From Oxalobacteraceae bacterium (lineage in GTDB: Bacteria; Pseudomonadota; Gammaproteobacteria; Burkholderiales; Burkholderiaceae_D): a stretch of DNA of 48,157 nt. Both the position numbers and the translations under genes were made by a program. Under the pieces are notes generated by a model that saw only the letters and a program-made list of their open reading frames with translations, did not search any database and was not told the DNA's origin. Location of the stretch: contig JAIZVZ010000026.1 of NCBI GenBank assembly GCA_021768485.1, forward strand, positions 1 to 48,157. The letters are read 5' to 3'. Each line of letters opens with the position of its first letter. Position 1 is the first letter of the stretch. Shown piece after piece: positions 9,388 through 17,415 of the stretch.

Positions 9388-10581
9388 ATGGCACGCGCAT
9401 TCATTCTTTTACTCGACTCGTTCGGTCTCGGTTCGACGCCCGACGCCGATAAATTCGGCGACGTCGGCGCCGATACCTTCGGCCATATTGCGCAGTGGGC
9501 GCAGCAAAACGGCAAGCCGCTGGCGCTGCCCAATCTGGAAGCGCTGGGGCTGGCCGCGGCCGCCAATCTGGCCACCGACCGCTGGGCCGACGGTTTCGCG
9601 CAGCGCGATGGCTTTGCCGGCGCCTACGGCACGGCGCGCGAGCGCTCGACCGGCAAGGATACCCAGAGCGGCCACTGGGAAATCGCCGGCGTGCCGGTCG
9701 ATTTCGAGTGGGGCTATTTCCCGCGCAGTATTCCGACCTTTCCGGCTGAGCTGACCGAGGCCTTGATGGCGGCCACCGGCGTCACCGGTTTTCTCGGCAA
9801 TTGCCATGCCTCGGGCACCGAGATCATCAACCAGTACGGCGATGAGCATGTCGCCAGCGGCCTGCCCATCATTTATACCTCGGCCGATTCGGTGATGCAG
9901 ATCGCCGCGCATGAAGAGTCGTTCGGCCTCGATCGCCTGTACGCGCTGTGCGAGGCGGCCTTCGCCTTGCTCAAGCCCTACAATATCGGGCGCGTGATCG
10001 CCCGTCCTTTCGTCGGCAGCAAGGGCAGTTACACGCGCACTTCGCACCGGCGCGATTATGCGGTGTCGCCGCCGGCGCCGACCCTGCTCGACCACGTGAA
10101 AGAGCACGGCGGTGAAGTGGTCGCGCTCGGCAAGATCGGCGACATTTTTGCCCATCAGGGCATTTCGCGCGAGGTCAAGGGCGACGGCAATATGGCGCTG
10201 TTCGATACCTTGCTGAAAGTGCAGGCCGAGCTGCCCGAAGGCGGTCTGGCCTTTGTCAATTTCGTCGACTTCGACCAGTCCTTCGGCCATCGCCGCAATG
10301 TCGAAGGCTATGCCGACGCCTTGCGCCAGCTCGATGCGCGCCTGCCCGAATTCATTTCGCAGATGCGCTCGGGCGACCTGGCCGTGATCACCGCCGACCA
10401 CGGCTGCGACCCGACCTGGACCGGTTCCGACCATACGCGCGAACATATCCCGGTGCTGTTTTTCGGGCCCGGCGTGGTGCCGCAGCCGCTCGGCATTTCC
10501 GGCATTTTTTCCGATATCGGCCAAACCCTGGCGAACCATCTCGCCGTTACTCCACTTTTACACGGACGCAGTCTGCTATGA
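9388..10581 (+). CDS. deoB: Phosphopentomutase
   Basis: This 397-residue protein matches the DeoB family from end to end. It has an alkaline-phosphatase-superfamily metal site, with LLLDSFGLGSTPDA at the N-terminus and TADHGCDPTW...SDHTREHIPVL near the C-terminus, and an intact middle cap domain. It interconverts (deoxy)ribose-1-phosphate and (deoxy)ribose-5-phosphate using a manganese centre, and so links the nucleoside phosphorylases to DeoC. The start has a strong AAGGAG ribosome site seven bases upstream. Its last codons overlap the start of deoC by four bases (ATGA), so the two are coupled. Length is close to that of the E. coli protein. No anomalies are seen. Confidence 0.97.
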   Translation: MARAFILLLDSFGLGSTPDADKFGDVGADTFGHIAQWAQQNGKPLALPNLEALGLAAAANLATDRWADGFAQRDGFAGAYGTARERSTGKDTQSGHWEIAGVPVDFEWGYFPRSIPTFPAELTEALMAATGVTGFLGNCHASGTEIINQYGDEHVASGLPIIYTSADSVMQIAAHEESFGLDRLYALCEAAFALLKPYNIGRVIARPFVGSKGSYTRTSHRRDYAVSPPAPTLLDHVKEHGGEVVALGKIGDIFAHQGISREVKGDGNMALFDTLLKVQAELPEGGLAFVNFVDFDQSFGHRRNVEGYADALRQLDARLPEFISQMRSGDLAVITADHGCDPTWTGSDHTREHIPVLFFGPGVVPQPLGISGIFSDIGQTLANHLAVTPLLHGRSLL

Positions 10582-11561
10582 CATTGATTACCAACGGCGC
10601 CGGTCACGGCCCGCTCGACTTTAAACGCAACCAGGCTTGCGCGCTGGACCTCGGCTGGATCAACCAGCTGCGCGTCAACCGCGCCGCCGCCGACCGCCGC
10701 GCGGCCAGCCTGGCCAACCGGCGTTCGGTCAAGAAGGAATACCAGGCAGCCTGGCTGCTCAAGGCCATCGAATGCATCGACCTCACCACGCTCGGCGGCG
10801 ACGACACCCCGGGCCGCGTCGAACGGCTGTGCCTGAAGGCCTTGCGGCCCTTGCGCGCCGATCTGATGAGCGCGCTCGGCGTGGCCAATCTGCATACCGG
10901 CGCGGTCTGCGTCTATCACGAAATGATTGCGCCGGCGGTCAAGGCCTTAGGTTCCAGCGGCTTGCCGGTCGCGGCCGTCTCGACCGGTTTTCCAGCCGGC
11001 CTGACCAGCATGGAAACCAAGGTGCGCGAGATCGAATTGTCGGTCGCCGCCGGCGCCACCGAAATCGATATCGTCATCACGCGCCAGCACGTGCTGACCA
11101 ATAACTGGCAGGCGCTGTACGATGAAATGCTGGCTTACCGCGCCGCCTGCGGCGAGGCCCATCTCAAGGCGATTCTCGCCACCGGCGACTTGCTGACGCT
11201 GGAAAACGTCGCCAGGGCGTCGTGGGTGTGCATGATGGCCGGCGCCGACTTCATCAAGACCTCGACCGGCAAGGAAGGCGTCAACGCCACCATTCCGGTG
11301 GCGCTGACGATGGTGCGCGCGATCCGCGAATATCACGAGCAGACCGGTTTCGAAGTCGGCTTCAAGCCGGCCGGCGGCGTCAGCTCGGCCAAGACCGCGC
11401 TCGGCTACCTGATGCTGATGAAGGAAGAGCTCGATCGCCAGTGGCTCGAGTCGCATCTGTTTCGCATCGGCGCCTCGAGCCTGCTGACCGATATCGAACG
11501 CCAGCTCGAGCACTACGTGACCGGCCAATATTCGGCCGCGCATCGTCATGCGATGCCTTGA
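10578..11561 (+). CDS. deoC: Deoxyribose-phosphate aldolase
   Basis: This 327-residue class I aldolase cleaves 2-deoxyribose-5-phosphate to glyceraldehyde-3-phosphate and acetaldehyde. The Schiff-base lysine is in FIKTSTGKEGVN, and the second conserved lysine is in the GFKPAGGV segment. The protein is clearly longer than E. coli DeoC (about 259 residues), with an N-terminal extension containing the LDLGWINQLRVN segment. This matches the longer DERA form found in animals and some proteobacteria. The ATG overlaps the deoB stop, so translation is probably coupled. The aldehyde dehydrogenase gene begins 24 bases downstream and is a natural partner for removing the acetaldehyde product. Confidence 0.96.
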   Translation: MTLITNGAGHGPLDFKRNQACALDLGWINQLRVNRAAADRRAASLANRRSVKKEYQAAWLLKAIECIDLTTLGGDDTPGRVERLCLKALRPLRADLMSALGVANLHTGAVCVYHEMIAPAVKALGSSGLPVAAVSTGFPAGLTSMETKVREIELSVAAGATEIDIVITRQHVLTNNWQALYDEMLAYRAACGEAHLKAILATGDLLTLENVARASWVCMMAGADFIKTSTGKEGVNATIPVALTMVRAIREYHEQTGFEVGFKPAGGVSSAKTALGYLMLMKEELDRQWLESHLFRIGASSLLTDIERQLEHYVTGQYSAAHRHAMP

Positions 11562-11584
11562 ACACCATACACCACGGATTTTCC

Positions 11585-13957
11585 ATGCCAACAATTACTG
11601 AGATTCTCGCCACTATGGATTACGGTCCTTCCCCGGAAAGCAGCAGCGAAGCGCAAGCCTGGCTGGACCGGCATCAGCGCCGCTTCGGCCTGTTCGTCGA
11701 TAACAAATGGAGCGAGCCGTCAGACCTGTTCGACAGCGTCAACCCGGCCGACGGCACGCTGCTGGCGCAAGTGTCGCAAGCCAGCCAGGCCGATGTCGAT
11801 TACGCGGTCGGCGCCGCCCGCCGGGCCCAGCCAGCCTGGTTTGAACTCGGCGGCCACGGCCGCGCGCGCGTGCTGTATGCGCTGGCCCGCCTGCTGCAAA
11901 AGCATGCGCGCCTGTTCGCCGTGCTCGAAACCCTGGACAACGGCAAGACCGTGCGCGAGACGCGCGATATCGATCTGCCGCTGGCGGCGCGCCACTTTTA
12001 TCATCACGCCGGCTGGGCCCAGTTGCAGGCCGAAGAGTTTGCCGGCTATCGGCCGGTCGGCGTGGTCGGCCAGATCGTGCCGTGGAATTTCCCGCTGCTG
12101 ATGCTGGCCTGGAAAATCGCGCCGGCGCTGGCCGCCGGCAACACGGTGGTCTTCAAGCCGGCGGAATTCACCTCGCTGACGGCGCTGCTGTTCGCCGAAA
12201 TCTGCGTCCAGGCCGGGGTGCCGGCCGGTGTCGTCAATATCGTCACCGGCGACGGCCGGGTCGGCGAAGCGATCGTCAAGCATCCGGGCATCGACAAGCT
12301 GGCCTTTACCGGCTCGACCGAAGTGGGGCGCCTGATTCGCCGCGCCACGGCAGGCAGCGGCAAGAAGCTGTCGCTGGAACTGGGCGGCAAATCGCCGTTC
12401 ATCGTATTTGAGGACGCCGATCTCGATGCCGCCGTCGAAGGCGTGGTCGATTCGATCTGGTTCAACCAGGGCCAGGTCTGCTGCGCCGGTTCGCGCCTGC
12501 TGGTGCAGGAATCGGTCGAGCCGCGCCTGATCGCCAAGCTCAAGGCCCGCATGGCAAACCTGCGCCTCGGCTCCCCTTTGGACAAGTCGATCGATATCGG
12601 CGCCCTGGTCGACCCGATCCAGCTGCAGCGCGTCAGCAGCCTGGTCGACGGCGCCCGCGCCGAAGGCTGCCAGGTCTGGCAGGCAGAGTGCGAATTGCCG
12701 GGTGCCGGCAGCTTTTATCCGCCGACCCTGATCACCGGCGCGGCGTCGTCGGCGCTGGTGTCGCAAACAGAAATTTTCGGGCCGGTGCTGGTGGCGATGA
12801 GCTTCCGCACGCCGCAGGAAGCGGTACAACTGGCCAACAACACGGTCTACGGCCTGGCCGCTTCGGTGTGGACCGAATCGATCAGCCTGGCGCTCGATAT
12901 CGCGCCGCAGATCAAGGCCGGCGTGGTCTGGATCAATAGCGCCAACCAGTTCGATGCCGCCTGCGGCTTCGGCGGTTACCGCGAATCGGGCTTCGGCCGC
13001 GAGGGCGGGCGCGAAGGCATGCTCGAGTATCTGCTGCCGCTGGCCGAAGACGCGCGGCCGGCCGCGCCGCAGTATGACGCGCTGGCCAAGAAGCTGCCGC
13101 CGGCCACCGTCGGCGCGATCGACCGCACGCCCAAACTGTACATCGGCGGCAAGCAGACGCGGCCCGACGGCGGCTACAGCCGGCCGGTATTCGGCGCCGG
13201 CGGCGAATTGCTGGCCGAAGTCCCGGACGGCAACCGCAAGGATATCCGCAACGCCGTCGAAGCGGCGCACAAGGCCGCTGGCTGGGCCAAGGCCAGCGCG
13301 CATAACCGGGCCCAGGTCTTGTACTACATGGCCGAAAACCTGGCGGTGCGGGCCGACGAATTTGCCGCCCGCCTGCAAATGACGACCGCCAGCCGCGAGC
13401 CGATGCGCGAAGTGCAGGCGGCGATCGAGCGCCTGTTCTATTACGCGGCCTGGGCCGACAAGTACGACGGCCAGGTGCACCAGCCGCCGACCGCCGGCAT
13501 CACGGTAGCGCTCAATGAGCCGCTCGGCGTGATCGGCATCGTCTGCCCGGTCGAGTCGCCTTTGCTCGGCTTTATCTCGCTGGTGGCGCCGGCCATCGCG
13601 CTTGGCAACCGCGTCATCGCGCTGCCGTCGCAATTGCATCCGCTCTCGGCCCTGGACCTGTATCAGGTGTTCGACACTTCCGATCTGCCGGGCGGGGTGG
13701 TCAATATCGTCACCGGCGACAACGACGAACTGGCGCGCACGCTGGCGCGCCATTTCGACATCGACGCCGTCTGGCGCCATGACGGTTCGGCCGAGGGCTG
13801 CCTCGAAGTCGAACGGCTGTCGGCCGATACGCTCAAGCGCACCTGGGTCGGCGGCGCCCGCGGGCGCGACTGGTTCGACGTGGCGCAGAGCGGCGGCAAG
13901 GCAGTGCTGGCGCATGCGAGCCAGGTGAAAAACATCTGGATTCCGTATGGCGTATAG
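11585..13957 (+). CDS. Double-domain aldehyde dehydrogenase, ALDH16-like
   Basis: This 790-residue protein contains two aldehyde dehydrogenase modules. The first (about residues 30-500) is complete: PWNFP near 166, the conserved glutamate in LELGGKSP (E265), and the catalytic cysteine in FNQGQVCCAG (about C299). The second (about 515-790) has the N-terminal, cofactor-binding-like half (LYIGGKQTRP, IGIVCPVESPLLGF, GGVVNIVTGD) but no GQxC catalytic motif, so it is a shortened, probably structural copy. That layout is the hallmark of ALDH16, in which bacterial members keep an active first domain. Sitting 24 bases after deoC, it probably oxidises acetaldehyde from the aldolase to acetate with NAD. 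I chose the ATG at 11585 because the longer frame overlaps deoC. Family is firm; substrate is inferred. Confidence 0.88.
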   Translation: MPTITEILATMDYGPSPESSSEAQAWLDRHQRRFGLFVDNKWSEPSDLFDSVNPADGTLLAQVSQASQADVDYAVGAARRAQPAWFELGGHGRARVLYALARLLQKHARLFAVLETLDNGKTVRETRDIDLPLAARHFYHHAGWAQLQAEEFAGYRPVGVVGQIVPWNFPLLMLAWKIAPALAAGNTVVFKPAEFTSLTALLFAEICVQAGVPAGVVNIVTGDGRVGEAIVKHPGIDKLAFTGSTEVGRLIRRATAGSGKKLSLELGGKSPFIVFEDADLDAAVEGVVDSIWFNQGQVCCAGSRLLVQESVEPRLIAKLKARMANLRLGSPLDKSIDIGALVDPIQLQRVSSLVDGARAEGCQVWQAECELPGAGSFYPPTLITGAASSALVSQTEIFGPVLVAMSFRTPQEAVQLANNTVYGLAASVWTESISLALDIAPQIKAGVVWINSANQFDAACGFGGYRESGFGREGGREGMLEYLLPLAEDARPAAPQYDALAKKLPPATVGAIDRTPKLYIGGKQTRPDGGYSRPVFGAGGELLAEVPDGNRKDIRNAVEAAHKAAGWAKASAHNRAQVLYYMAENLAVRADEFAARLQMTTASREPMREVQAAIERLFYYAAWADKYDGQVHQPPTAGITVALNEPLGVIGIVCPVESPLLGFISLVAPAIALGNRVIALPSQLHPLSALDLYQVFDTSDLPGGVVNIVTGDNDELARTLARHFDIDAVWRHDGSAEGCLEVERLSADTLKRTWVGGARGRDWFDVAQSGGKAVLAHASQVKNIWIPYGV

Positions 13958-13963
13958 GGCTAG

Positions 13964-13989
13964 GGCTGACGTATAAGGCTGACGTATAA
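13964..13989. repeat. Direct repeat, 13 bases x 2, after the ALDH gene
   Basis: The unit GGCTGACGTATAA occurs twice in tandem at 13964-13976 and 13977-13989, with a partial third copy (GGCT) following and a related GGCTAG copy just before. It lies within 32 bases of the ALDH stop codon. It looks like replication slippage; no function is suggested. Confidence 0.7.
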
Positions 13990-14015
13990 GGCTGGTGCAG
14001 CAGTGACAGCGACAT

Positions 14016-14054
14016 CGGGGAGGGCTTGCAAAATTGGCAAGTCTGGCCCCGTTT
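14016..14054 (+). terminator. Long imperfect hairpin before deoA
   Basis: CGGGG (14016-14020) pairs with CCCCG (14047-14051), and an inner CTTGC/GCAAG stem closes over a short A-rich loop, followed by TTT. It could terminate the ALDH transcript or act as a processing site before deoA. The T-run is short, so this is a weak call. Confidence 0.35.
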
Positions 14055-14153
14055 GAAAAATTGATCGGGCCGATGACCTCGGATTTTTTGCTCAGTGTAA
14101 AATGACGCCCTATTTCTTTCGCAGACAATACCAATAACAAGATGGAGCAGGGC

Positions 14154-15473
14154 ATGTTTTTGACACAGGAAATCATTCGTAAAAAGCGCGATGGCGGCGT
14201 CTTGAGCGCACAGGAAATCGCATTTTTCGTTGGCGGCATCACCGATGGCTCGGTCAGCGAAGGGCAGATCGCGGCGCTGGCGATGGCCGTCTATTTCAAC
14301 GACATGAACCTCGACGAGCGTGTCGCCTTCACGCTCGGCATGCGCGACTCGGGCCATGTGCTCGACTGGCGCGACCTGAATCTGCCTGGCCCCATCCTCG
14401 ACAAGCATTCGACCGGTGGCGTCGGCGACCTCGTCTCGCTGACGCTGGGGCCGATGATTGCCGCCTGCGGCGGTTTCGTGCCGATGATTTCCGGGCGCGG
14501 CCTCGGCCATACCGGCGGCACGCTCGATAAATTTGACTCCATCCCCGGCTACAGCACGGTGCCCGACAACGATTTGTTCCGCAAGGTGGTGCGCGAAGTC
14601 GGGGTGGCGATCATCGGCCAGACGGCGCAGCTGGCGCCGGCCGACAAGCGCGTCTACGGCATTCGCGACGTCACCGCCACGGTGGAATCGGTGGCCATGA
14701 TCACGGCCTCGATTCTGGCCAAGAAGCTGTCGGCCGGGCTCGATGCCCTGGTCATGGATGTCAAGGTCGGCTCCGGCGCCTTCATGCCGACTTATGAAAA
14801 ATCGCTGGAGCTGGCCGAGAGCATTGTCGCCGTCGGTAACGGCGCCGGCATGCAGACTGCGGCGCTGCTGACCGACATGAACCAGCCGCTGGCGCCGTGC
14901 GCCGGCAATGCGATCGAAATGCGGGCCGCCATCGATTACCTGACCGGCAAGAGCCGGCCGGCGCGCCTGCATGAAGTCACGCTGGCGCTGTGCGCGCAAA
15001 TGCTGATCGTCGGCGACCTCGCAGCCAATGAGGCCGAGGCGCGCGCCAAACTGATGGCGGCGCTCGAATCCGGCCAGGCCGCCGAGCGTTTTGCGCGCAT
15101 GGTCAGCGCGCTGGGCGGGCCAGGCGATCTGATCGAGCGCGCCGACCATCATCTGCCGACGGCGCCGATCGTCATTCCGGTGCCGGCAGTTGACGCCGGT
15201 TTTGTGTCTGCCATCGATTGCCGCGCGCTGGGCCTGGTGGTGGTCGGGCTCGGTGGCGGCCGCCGCCGTCCGAGCGACAGCATCGACTTCGCGGTCGGCC
15301 TCAGCGATCTGGCCGAATTGGGGGCGCCGATCGAGTTCGGTCAGCCGATCGCCTTTGTGCACGCCAATACCGGTGCCGAGGCAAGGCAGGCGGCGCGCGA
15401 CGTGCAGGCTGCCTTCCAGATCTCGCGCGTGGCGGCAGCGCCTGTGCCGCTCGTCTATCGCGCAGTCCGTTGA
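14154..15473 (+). CDS. deoA: Thymidine phosphorylase
   Basis: This 439-residue protein begins [15 protein letters not shown], nearly identical to the start of E. coli DeoA (440 residues). I therefore prefer this ATG, preceded by GGAGCAGGG, to the one four codons upstream. Family motifs are [14 protein letters not shown] (phosphate binding), [14 protein letters not shown], and the hinge and C-terminal domain with VKVGSGAFM. The enzyme converts thymidine or deoxyuridine plus phosphate to the base and deoxyribose-1-phosphate in the cytoplasm. Its product joins the deoB-deoC pathway encoded just upstream. About 200 bases separate it from the ALDH gene, so it may have its own promoter; cdd follows within 70 bases. 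Confidence 0.97.
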   Translation: MFLTQEIIRKKRDGGVLSAQEIAFFVGGITDGSVSEGQIAALAMAVYFNDMNLDERVAFTLGMRDSGHVLDWRDLNLPGPILDKHSTGGVGDLVSLTLGPMIAACGGFVPMISGRGLGHTGGTLDKFDSIPGYSTVPDNDLFRKVVREVGVAIIGQTAQLAPADKRVYGIRDVTATVESVAMITASILAKKLSAGLDALVMDVKVGSGAFMPTYEKSLELAESIVAVGNGAGMQTAALLTDMNQPLAPCAGNAIEMRAAIDYLTGKSRPARLHEVTLALCAQMLIVGDLAANEAEARAKLMAALESGQAAERFARMVSALGGPGDLIERADHHLPTAPIVIPVPAVDAGFVSAIDCRALGLVVVGLGGGRRRPSDSIDFAVGLSDLAELGAPIEFGQPIAFVHANTGAEARQAARDVQAAFQISRVAAAPVPLVYRAVR

Positions 15474-15541
15474 GCATGGCGGAGCGCAATTTGAGCCGCA
15501 AATTTTAGATGCCGAATTTGAGTAAAGACGAGAAAAACAAT

Positions 15542-15958
15542 ATGACCGACGAACAGTTGATGCAGGAAGCGATCGTGGCGCGCGGTTTTGCCTATACGCC
15601 GTATTCCCATTTCAAGGTCGGCGCTGCCCTGCTGTGCCATGACGGCAAATTATTCCATGGCTGTAATGTCGAGAATGCTTCCTATGGCTTGTGCAACTGC
15701 GCCGAACGGACCGCGTTTTTTGCCGCCGTCGCCAGCGGTTACAAACCGGGCGACTTCAAGGCGCTGGCCGTGGTCGGCGATACCGACGGTCCGATTGCGC
15801 CGTGCGGCGCCTGCCGCCAGGTGATTCTGGAATTGGGCGGCGATGCCTTGCCGGTGATCTTGACCAATTTGCGCGGCGATGTCTTGCGCACCACGGCGGC
15901 GCAGCAGTTGCCGAATGCGTTTGCCGGCAGCGATCTGCAAAAAAGCGCCGGTGCGTGA
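15542..15958 (+). CDS. cdd: Cytidine deaminase (homotetrameric type)
   Basis: This 138-residue protein belongs to the small zinc cytidine deaminase family. The zinc ligand and proton shuttle are in NCAERTAFF (C53, E55), and the other two ligands are in PCGACRQV (C88, C91). The substrate-binding FxVGAAL and GCNVENASYG motifs are intact. It deaminates cytidine and deoxycytidine to uridine and deoxyuridine, feeding DeoA. I chose the ATG at 15542 (MTDEQLMQ) over an upstream ATG at 15509 that adds 11 residues unlike the family. The C-terminus reads SDLQKSAGA and stops after an A6 run at 15939-15944. With one fewer A the frame would continue about 20 residues to a TAG that directly touches the next gene's ATG. 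See findings. Confidence 0.93.
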   Translation: MTDEQLMQEAIVARGFAYTPYSHFKVGAALLCHDGKLFHGCNVENASYGLCNCAERTAFFAAVASGYKPGDFKALAVVGDTDGPIAPCGACRQVILELGGDALPVILTNLRGDVLRTTAAQQLPNAFAGSDLQKSAGA

Positions 15959-16010
15959 TCTGCTGGCCGGCGACATATTGGCCGCGCATGCGCTTTTTGC
16001 CGCGTTTTAG

Positions 16011-17216
16011 ATGACGGCCGTGCCCGCCCTGCAGGCGGCCGTTGCGCTGGCGGCGGCGCAGGCCGAGGCCGCTCACGCGCGCGGCACCTTCGGCGTCGGC
16101 GGCGTCATGCTCGATGCGCACGGCGCGCTGCTGCAGGCGATGCCGAACCGCGTCATCGAAAACGGCATGCTGCTGGATCCGACGGCGCACGGCGAGCGGC
16201 AGCTGGTCGACTGGTATTTTGCCCGGATCGCCGCCGGCGCGAGTCTGCCGCCGCCGTCGCAGATCACCGTCGTCACCTCGGTTGATCCCTGCTGCATGTG
16301 CGCCGGCGCTTTGCTGGCGGCCGGTTTTCGCGTGGTGGTGGCCGCCAACGATGGGCAGGCCGGTGTCAATTACGATGCCGGCGCCGCTTTTCCGGCTTTG
16401 CCGGACGGCTTGCGCGCGGCGGCACAGGCTCTTTTTTCCTATCCTGAAGTCGGCGCGCCGTCGCCTTATGCGCGGGCCGCCAGCGGCGCGTCCTTGCCGT
16501 CCTTTTTTCTGGGGCAGGGCATCGACGCGGCCACGCAGACGCGCTGCGTGCGGGCATTCGAGGCCTCGGCCGAAGTGTGCCAGCAAACAATCCACGGCGA
16601 CCTGGCCCGCGCCGGACTGCTCGACCCGCGCACGCTGGCGCCCGATCATCCTCTAGTGCTGGCCGTGCGCAGCGTCTATCGCGATGCGCTCGGCTATACC
16701 TGCGCCGGTCCGCAGCGGCCCGATGCCGGCCTGATTCCTTATCTGCGGGCGGCGCAGCAGGCCGACCGCGCCGCCGGCGGGGATGGCGATGCGTGCGCCT
16801 TGCTCGATGCCTTCGGCAACCTCGTGCTATGCCTGCCCGGCGCCCTGGCGACTTCGCCGATCCAGACCGCCTATATGCGCTGCGTGCGTGCCTACAGCCT
16901 GCTGCGCCACCGCTTGCGCAGCGCCGGCGTGGCGCAGGCCGAGCGCTATCTGGGCCATCCCAAGCATGGCACGCTGCTGCTGTTGCGCGGTCCCGATCAC
17001 GGCGCCGCCAGTTTCATGACGCTGGGCGCTTACGGCTCGACCATGGAAGGTCCGTTGCCGAGTGAAAATCCGCATCAGTTCCAGTATGTCCAGGCCCGGC
17101 TGGCACCCGGGCAAGTGCAGCAGCTGTGCGAGGCCTTGCCGCCATTGTATCGGCATGCGATCAAGGTCATGCCGAGCCAGGTCGACGACGCGGCCCTGAT
17201 TTCGGCGTTCGCCTGA
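16011..17216 (+). CDS. Zinc nucleoside/nucleobase deaminase-fold protein with unknown C-terminal half
   Basis: In this 401-residue protein, residues 1-150 form a cytidine/deoxycytidylate-deaminase-like domain with AHGERQL (H60, E62) and DPCCMCAGAL (C94, C97), the zinc site of the CDA/tadA/guanine-deaminase superfamily. Residues about 180-401 match nothing I can name. Within them, DACALLDAFGNLVLCLPGA followed by a helix-like YMRCVRAYSLLRHRL and GTLLLLRGPDHGAASF could be a degenerate second deaminase fold lacking zinc ligands; this is speculative. The gene starts on the base after an in-frame TAG, close behind cdd, and ends the nucleoside block just before tandem terminators. A role in nucleoside or base deamination is likely, but the substrate cannot be told. 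Confidence 0.7.
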   Translation: MTAVPALQAAVALAAAQAEAAHARGTFGVGGVMLDAHGALLQAMPNRVIENGMLLDPTAHGERQLVDWYFARIAAGASLPPPSQITVVTSVDPCCMCAGALLAAGFRVVVAANDGQAGVNYDAGAAFPALPDGLRAAAQALFSYPEVGAPSPYARAASGASLPSFFLGQGIDAATQTRCVRAFEASAEVCQQTIHGDLARAGLLDPRTLAPDHPLVLAVRSVYRDALGYTCAGPQRPDAGLIPYLRAAQQADRAAGGDGDACALLDAFGNLVLCLPGALATSPIQTAYMRCVRAYSLLRHRLRSAGVAQAERYLGHPKHGTLLLLRGPDHGAASFMTLGAYGSTMEGPLPSENPHQFQYVQARLAPGQVQQLCEALPPLYRHAIKVMPSQVDDAALISAFA

Positions 17217-17246
17217 AATTCAGCTGAAATTCAGCGGATTTTTCCG

Positions 17247-17269
17247 CGGCAGTTTCTGCTGCCGTTTTT
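17247..17269 (+). terminator. Intrinsic terminator after the nucleoside operon
   Basis: CGGCAG (17247-17252) and CTGCCG (17259-17264) form a 6-bp stem with a 6-base loop, followed at once by TTTTT. It lies 30 bases past the deaminase-like gene stop codon. Confidence 0.8.
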
Positions 17270-17270
17270 G

Positions 17271-17290
17271 CAGGGTTTTTCCCTGTTTTT
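17271..17290 (+). terminator. Second tandem intrinsic terminator
   Basis: CAGGG (17271-17275), a five-T loop, CCCTG (17281-17285), then TTTTT. It directly follows the previous terminator, so read-through from the nucleoside block into the histidine kinase gene should be low. Confidence 0.75.
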
Positions 17291-17415
17291 CGCATGATTT
17301 TCCGCTTAAATTATGGCATTTGTAACAATAATGACTGTGCTATATTGCATGTTCATATAGATATTTCTCAATATCGCTTGCCAAAATTTTGCTGAGAAAC
17401 TTTGGCTAAATCTTT

